Shown in pieces: positions 57,704 to 64,000 of a DNA stretch of 64,000 nt; within the stretch, counting starts at the first letter, position 1; every line of letters starts with the position of its first letter. Where the stretch lies: the NCBI RefSeq assembly GCF_016545825.1, contig NC_052612.1:4588001-4652000 (forward strand), read 5' to 3'. The notes beneath the pieces were generated by a model. It ran no database searches. It had not been told where the DNA came from and worked only from the letters and a program-made list of their open reading frames with translations. The position numbers and the translations under genes were made by a program. The DNA comes from Eucalyptus grandis (Eukaryota; Streptophyta; Magnoliopsida; Myrtales; Myrtaceae).

Positions 57704-58769
57704 GGTTAGGGTCTGGCTAATATGGGTCGGTCCTATCTGTTTTGTTTACTTCTTTCGTTGGGCTGGGTTGGTTTGATTCCTAGGTTAGGGTTTATTTATT
57801 TATTTATTTATTTGGACTAGGCTTTGTTACTGCGGTTTTCTTTTTTTCCCGGGTGGGCTTATTTTTTGAGCTGGACTGAGCTTGAATGTCAGGCCCAGTT
57901 CAGCTGAGGGCCTAGGGTCTGTTCGGGCCTGGACAAGATCCGGAGATCCAACTCGAGTCCATATTTTTGGATTAAAATTTGAATTTAATTTTTTTTATAA
58001 AATATTTACAAATTCTGAAAAAATTATTTTTTCTAAAAATTAGGAAAAAGCTTAAAAATTATCTTTTGAGTAGTTTTCTCTTAAAAAGTGTAAAAATCCT
58101 TGATAAAAAATTGAGCTTAAAATTGAACAAGCTCTTAGGGCATTATAATAGGATTTGAATGTTTTTAGAGATGAATGCTTGGTTGCTATTTAAGCGTTTC
58201 TATTTCGAATATCACTTGATTGCACACTTTTGATATGTCGATTGTGGTTTCCCTTTAACCTAGTTAGGAATGGAAATTTTCCTATTTCTTAACATTACAT
58301 TCTTATTTTTCCTTGCAATTTATTTAATGCTTCCTTAGTTGTTAATTGTTATTTTAATAATTGGCCCGATTGCCTCAAATGTTAGCATATAGGTTTAAAA
58401 ATCAATTTAAACGGCATGATGAATAAGTTTAGGTATTGAAATGGCACTAGTTGATTTATCAGTATTATTAAGTCATCGGCCTTAAATTCTCTAGTTGTAT
58501 AGGAAAAGAAGTATACTCTCCCCAATTTTATGAGCTTGAGAGAGCTCATAAAATATCCTAACGTCACAAGAGGTTTGAGCATGAGAGAGCTCATGCCTAA
58601 TCAGGAACCATAGATCCACCTTTTAAACAATATCTCTAAACTTATATGTCTTCCTAGCATAGTCTAATAGGCGCTTCCTACCTTGAAATTTGGAACCGCC
58701 CACCAAGAACCAGTTCTGAAAAATTGAAATTGGAAATTGCTCGTTGATTTTGTCGATCCATTTGGAAAC
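57704..58769. other. intergenic, nothing recognised
   Basis: AT-rich with A-runs and a (TTTA)n stretch near 57790. No gene seen. Confidence 0.5.
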
Positions 58770-59140
58770 TAGGGTCGTGCATGATAACTATTATGTTCTA
58801 GAAATAGTTTCTAGAACAGAAATAGATTTTTCTATTTCTATTTCTAGAAGAGTTTCTAAGCAAAAATAACCGTTTGATAACGATACAAAATTTCTACTCT
58901 AAAAATAAAAATTTGTTTGATAATGACACAAAATTTCTTCCTTTCGGACGACGGCGAACCGGCGGATGGCGGTCACGGACGGCAGCGATGGCGGACTGAT
59001 GGATGGTAGTGACGGACGGCCATGGCGCAGTTTGGAATAGAAAAATGGAATAAGTTTATCAAACGGATTTCTATTCCAACAGGTTCGGAATAGAAAAATT
59101 GTTTTTAGAATAGAAATTACTAGTTGTCATGCACCCCCTA
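58770..59140. mobile_element. hAT-like MITE (about 370 bp)
   Basis: Left TAGGGTCGTGCATGATAACTA, right inverted TAGGGGGTGCATGACAACTA. The inside has mirrored TCTATTTCTA / TAGAAATAG runs. No target duplication was found. Confidence 0.6.
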
Positions 59141-60180
59141 GACTACCAGTGTAGTTCGATTCTTTGGTGGATCCATGAAATTTATCCGACTAAGCTTCAC
59201 GTACTCAGTGCATTGTTCTTTAGCAAGCCAAAGTAAAGCAAAAAACAAAGAACTTCCATATTCGTAATTATAAGATTAGTAAAAAGATTAGGCTTATATT
59301 GAAAGTTAAGAGTTGATGACCGTGAGTCGATGGACGTTAAACTTAAGAGTCGAGGTCATGAGTAATAGATAGAGAGGTGATTCAGATAAGGTAAGAGTGA
59401 GACAAGATAAGATGAGACGAGAGGAGCATTCAACAATGGGTGTTGAACTTTAGATTAGGGATTTTAAGGTCTTCATTTTTCTTAATATTTTTTTGGGTTG
59501 AAAATTTTTCTTAAAAATTAAATATATCTTATATATATTGCTAGTTCGATTCAAGTAGACGGTTCCATATTTGGAACCGGATTGGTCCCTAACCCTTTGC
59601 ATTATTTGTGTATAAAAGGGTTAATCCATTTAAACTCTTATAATCATGTGTCCTTTTCATGTCATGTCAATGAGCTGTGTCAAAAATTGGTTGTCTAACA
59701 AAGCAGTGCTACAAACATTTGCCTGACTCTGTCTTTGACTTGTTCATGTCGTTTTATTTTCCTTTTTTCCTTTAACTTAGACCCATTAATATCCGAACTA
59801 GAACTGAACCGGATCAGCTAGTTTTTAGGAGCATTGGTTCAATTTCCAATTTTATAAAATTGGAATCAATGATGGGTGGTCCAATTCCCAGTTTTGGGTG
59901 GGAAGCGGACTGCCCGAACTAGACCGATTTTTTGTAGAGAAATCAAAAACTGGATTTCATACGCGATATATTTGCTCGTCACGACAGCCAGGGTGGTCTC
60001 CTGTGCAAGGACACTGACTTGCAAACGCGCCCGCGTGTGCAAACTCCGCCTTCACAGCCTTAAAAAAAAAAAAAAAAAAATCCTCCTTTACACTTTTTTT
60101 TTATTCATATCCCCCTTTTTCCTTAATTAATATTTTTTGTCCTTTTTTTCTAAAAAGGAACCCACAAAAAGAATAAACCT
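59141..60180. other. intergenic, nothing recognised
   Basis: AT-rich; short GAACCGGAT words near 59560 and 59810 suggest remnants of further elements. Confidence 0.45.
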
Positions 60181-60455
60181 CACTTCCCCCCTCAACCCCC
60201 CTCTCGCGGTCTCTCCCATGTCCGCCCTTAAAACCCTCCCCACTTCTTCTCTCCTCCTCCGTTGGGTCACATGTTAATTCCTGCGACTCCGAAATATCTC
60301 TTCCTCTCCCACAAATCAACTGCAGATCTCTTAGATTTCTTCGCGCTCTCTCTGTCTCTAGAAAAATTTCTTTTGAAACATCAGGTTCTAGTGAGATCGG
60401 TTCTAGGGATTCCAGTGGCTGCGCCGCGTTTGTGTGTGTGCGTGCTCGTGTGGAT

Positions 60456-60533
60456 ATGAAGATACAGCGCAACATGTGCGCAGCAGCGCAGGTGACCGTC
60501 CTCTGCTGCGCCGACAAGGCGGCCTTGTGCTAG
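60456..60533 (+). pseudogene. B-box zinc-finger (BBX) gene relic, first 25 codons
   Basis: Reads MKIQRNMCAAAQVTVLCCAD then KAALC and TAG. Plant BBX proteins of the STO/DBB and BBX20-22 type begin MKIQCxVC...CCADEAALC, so the first zinc ligand Cys is Arg here and the frame stops where the second half of the B-box should follow. No later B-box piece is seen downstream. The preceding 270 bp are CT-rich like a BBX 5' leader. Probably a truncated duplicate. Confidence 0.6.
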
Positions 60534-61807
60534 TCCCCATCATCTCCACCCTCTCCGTCTCCCCCTTGGCTGGTGGTTCGCTTCCATCATCTTCTTCACC
60601 TTTGCATTCACGGCTTCCATTGGATCACCTCGAAATCAGATTAGATTGGGAACCGATCACCCCTATCATTTTTGTTCTTGTTCTTTACCCTTTTTTCTTC
60701 CGGTCCGATGGAAGGTTCTTTAACTTAAAAGAAATTATGTGATTGGTGATTCACACTTTCTTTTTAAAAGAAATTGGCAGAAATTTGTGAGTCACGTTGT
60801 TGTCCTATAATTGATTGATGCAACAACTCTTGCCTCTTTGTTCACAATTTATTGATTAGATTTTCTGTTGGCGAGCTCCTTTACATTTGTCAATTATTCT
60901 ACCGACAGTATAGAAAATGAACTTATAATATAATTGAAGTAATAAATTATTCGATTTATTCAAAACCGTCTGCTATTTACCTTGCAAAATTTGAAATCAA
61001 GTTAGTGTTATAAGCATAAAAAAACGATGGAAAATTATATAAGACATTCTCGTATGTTTTTGTAGATTTCAGATATTCAATGTGATTTTTTTTTTCGAGA
61101 GTCCTAAGGAAATAAACACACAAAAACATTAAACAATGCCATTTTCTTCCCCAAATTTTCATTTGAGATCATGTTAAATTAAGAAAGAAAGGATGATGTA
61201 AATTTTTTGTACCCGTTAAAAGCAGAGATTTCATTATCGCTTTCTTTCTTTTTTTCTTCTTATCATTTTCTGAGTTTTTATGGAAGTTAATTATAAAACT
61301 GTTATTTATAACTATAATTCCGTGCATGAAAATTCTGTTTAAAGAAACCGAACCAAAAAATAATGTTTACTCTTTATATGGATTCTCCTAAATCCTACAA
61401 ATTGCAACTTGATGTCCCACATTATTTGGAGTAAATCCTTATTTTGCTAAATTTGTCACAAACCCATGCTAAATCATTTAAGAGTCCATGTAGAATTGGT
61501 GATCTATTGAAAATCGCCAAAAGTAAATCATGCAAATAAGACAGTAATTGTGTAATGTCTGAAATTACCAAAAATAGAATGACTGTAAAAAAAAAAAAAA
61601 GAGATATGCTGGAAAAAGATACCATAAGTGTTGTAATTTTTGTACAATAATCATTTAAATGCCATATTTTGTTTTGATCAATCAAGTGATGCGTTAATTA
61701 AAAATTGTTCACTTGAGTGCCTCCAAAAATAAATATTTGGTGATTCATCTTATGTGCCTTTTTGTAATAAAATTTAAAGTCTAATGGGGTTTTCTTCCCA
61801 AAAAGAA
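60534..61807. other. intergenic, nothing recognised
   Basis: AT-rich; no gene or repeat end identified. Confidence 0.45.
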
Positions 61808-61996
61808 TTAAGCCTAGTGGCCACAGTTTCCTTATGGCATCAGAAAGTTTCCTTACGGGATCGGGAAAGTGGGGCGTTCGATCCCCACTTCTGGGAATGG
61901 GATCTATGGGGTCATTATGTTTTAAGGGTGGGCCCCTTGTGGGCCATCACCCAGCTCCTCTAAGGAGCTCATCATTGTACTCCCATAAAAAGTATA
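61808..61996 (+). mobile_element. tRNA-derived SINE-like element
   Basis: AGCCTAGTGGCCAC (A-box-like) at the start and GCGTTCGATCCCC (B box, 61873-61885) at Pol III spacing, followed by a tRNA-unrelated body with GGGCCCCTTGTGGGCC. About 190 bp, no ORF. A tail or target duplication is not clear. Confidence 0.55.
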
Positions 61997-62124
61997 TTAA
62001 AAGAAAATAGATTCCTATTTCTTAAAATAATATGACCTTTATATCATAAAAATCTAAATGTCAGCACTACCTTACAACAATTAGAAAATGATCATTAGTA
62101 TCGTTATCCATCTTGCCGACGGCA

Positions 62125-62620
62125 AGATAAGCAAATTCTACCCATAGAGTAGCTGGGGACTAGCTTTTGGAAGGCTAGTTGTTTGGCAAATCTCCCAGTC
62201 ATTTCCTTGCAGGCTATGGATTTTGTATCGCGTAGCAAGCCAGATGGAGCAATGGTCATGCAAGCCCAAAGAGGGTTTACCAAGGGAAAGTCACGAAACT
62301 CCAATCAGTTCTTTTTTCACCAGTAATTTTCGAAAAAATACACCCCGTTTACATATTTCTAATTGAAACCCTTCGAAACTCTACCTGCCAAAGATTTACC
62401 CATCTCGCCCGTGGAGGACCCTTCAAATGATTACATTACTGGCACCACCAGATTGTTGTCGAAGGATAGCTAATTTGATATAAGATGCAAGGGACTGGAT
62501 AACAGCAAGCCTCTTTCACGTAAGGAAATGTTTATATCACAGTAGCTGATACATGAATTGCACCACCTTACGGATTATAAGAATATAATCATGGTGGATT
62601 GCAAATTTTCATCCTCATAA
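62125..62620 (-). repeat. inverted duplication, copy 2
   Basis: Partner of 52380-52900 in the opposite orientation. Contains a 66-codon frame (62304-62104, minus) that the other copy does not keep open, so it is not called a gene. Confidence 0.75.
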
Positions 62621-62640
62621 GTGTGAAAACAAGTGCGACG

Positions 62641-63401
62641 TGGCAAGTACAAGCATGAATGTTATCTCGATTTCGACTTTAATTTGTAATATTTTCAACA
62701 TCAATTATGTAACTCTGTGGTAAATTAGTTTTTTTCTGGTAACCTTAGCTTTGTCATGGTGAATTGAGAAACTTTGTTGAGGGTCATGAGAATATAATCG
62801 GGTAAGTTCCTGATAAAGGAAGCTTTAACATTGCACCCTTAAGAGGAATTAATTAACTGGTTGTATAATAAAAATCAATGAATCTAGTTGTTGATAAAAA
62901 CCAGATACTTAGAAAGGAAATGAGAGTGAAGCTAGGCTTTTTGGTAACAACCGATAGATATTAGTAATGATTGAAATTACACCAGTTAAAATCAAATTAG
63001 AGGAGCTGTGTTTCCCCTATTCAATCATCTTCCTCTTAATTGCCTTTGTCATATCTATTATGATCATTTATTCTATCTTATTCTGACCTGACACCGCTTC
63101 TCTGCTTCGCTTCGATATCTCGATGCAATCTTCCCCGGTTGAGCAATATTCGTGGCATTCTCGCAGTCATTTATTAATTTATTAGCATAGGGATTACATG
63201 GAAGCATAAATCATAGATATGAAATTAAACATAATACTAAATCTTGTAATAATTATTCTATAGCTATTGAACTATAGCTTCCATCACAGAGTACAATGAT
63301 TATTTACATCATATTATACATAAACATACACGAAATATTAAATAATTGAACCGATAGTGTCGTACTGAATAGCAATTCTGTTAGTTGTTTAGGCTTGCGA
63401 T
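62641..63401. other. intergenic, nothing recognised
   Basis: AT-rich flank of the DUF594 fragment. Confidence 0.45.
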
Positions 63402-63710
63402 TCAGAAGCGAGACCAATTGGTCCATTCCCCCAGGCGTTCATAATGCATGCCCCATTCAGGTATATATAGACAGCCAAAATGAGCCATCACTAGCCAAAC
63501 AAAGGTTAGAAGCTCCCCACCTTTGCTTAGCACCTGCGCATGTGCCTCTCCCTTTATATGACTTGCTGCATATGATAACATCTCAACCCACACTCCGCTT
63601 ATCACCTTCCACTTCATATCCCCAAGCCTTTCCATCTCTTGGGCCAAATTTCCAGCTTCGAAGTTTCTTGACAATCTCCTACACAGCCCCTCCACATCCC
63701 TGGTCGCGCC
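63402..63710 (-). pseudogene. C-terminal fragment of a DUF4220/DUF594 protein
   Basis: Encodes LAQEMERLGDMKWKVISGVW, VEMLSYAASHIKGEAHAQVL and SKGGELLTFVWLVMAHFG, the DUF594 signature that ends plant DUF4220 membrane proteins of unknown function. Only about 100 C-terminal residues remain. Upstream (63735-64000) the frame runs into a GC-rich, low-complexity stretch like the core of the TIR element at 2766, so the gene seems cut by an insertion. The tail after HFG is 23 residues. Confidence 0.7.
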
Positions 63711-63737
63711 ATTGGCATGGGGCCGTAGCTGGTTCAA

Positions 63738-64000
63738 TAAATAATTTCTCTCTCTCCTATTTTTTTCTTCTCTTTCTTTTCTTCTTCTTTTTTTCTTTGG
63801 TCGGTGACTGGCCAAAGAGGGCCAGCGATGCCAACGACCGGCTATCAAGGGCCCTGGCGACCTCGTCGGAGCGTTGCTGGCCCTTGGTGAGCTCGAGCTT
63901 GCCCAAATCCGATGAGGCCGAGCCTCAACGGTAGCGGGCGAGGCCGCTAACCCTCGTCGGCCGGTCGCCAGCCATGGCCGAGGTTGGCGACCAGCCAAAA
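63738..64000. mobile_element. part of a GC-rich repeat continuing past the window end
   Basis: A CT-rich run, then GGTCGGTGACTGGCC and GGCCGAGCCTC-type words, as in the centre of the TIR element at 3040-3460. Only one side is visible. Confidence 0.4.

Noticed and set aside
60101..60517. 138-codon minus-strand ORF opposite the BBX relic
   Set aside because: Antisense to the CT-rich leader; low complexity and no domain.
62104..62304. 66-codon ORF in the inverted duplication
   Set aside because: The duplicate at 52.7 kb does not keep the frame and no domain is recognised.

Overview
The window is nuclear DNA of a flowering plant, most likely a eudicot; the family cannot be fixed from sequence alone. 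It has low-copy genes with GT-AG introns, dense LTR retrotransposons (Ty3/gypsy and Ty1/copia), hAT-like and long-TIR non-autonomous DNA elements, tRNA-derived SINE-like elements and one 100-N scaffold gap. Many small indels between repeat copies and inside genes suggest true decay, imperfect consensus polishing, or both.

Layout. (1) 89-4418, minus strand: a two-exon UGT76-like UDP-glycosyltransferase with two frameshifts; its 2.9-kb intron holds two TIR elements. (2) 5434-18505: a long-TIR element of about 830 bp, split by a Ty3 chromovirus (5863-18097, TSD CGGCG). The 3' LTR of that Ty3 is itself split by a 983-bp hAT-like element with an 8-bp TSD. (3) 18708-18807: assembly gap, followed by another TIR element. 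(4) 20191-26393: a Ty1/copia element whose terminal repeat is extended upstream into RNase H coding sequence and which is flanked by the 5-bp repeat CACAT. (5) 27196-51650, minus strand: a nine-exon uridine nucleosidase gene (URH2-like) stretched to 24.5 kb. Intron 3 carries a 17.4-kb Ogre/Tat-like element without pol (33443-50857, TSD CACAC), whose 3' LTR holds a solo Ty3 LTR (46624-49550, TSD CTGAC). Exon 4 is interrupted by a second solo LTR of the same family (29908-32837, TSD ATATT). Active-site substitutions and a splice-created stop mark the gene as a pseudogene. (6) 51.9-64 kb: AT-rich intergenic DNA with an inverted duplication (52.4 and 62.1-62.6 kb), a tandem duplication, two hAT-like elements, two SINE-like elements, a B-box zinc-finger gene relic (60456) and the C-terminus of a DUF4220/DUF594 gene (63402-63710).

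There is no operon-like logic here. The two host genes are unrelated enzymes on the same strand. The main content is a record of nested transposition. Most notable are the copia element with an abnormal terminal repeat, the solo LTR that landed 12 nt from a splice donor in a coding exon, and the Ogre-like element that carries a DUF7745 ORF, two gag-like cores and large minisatellites but no polymerase.
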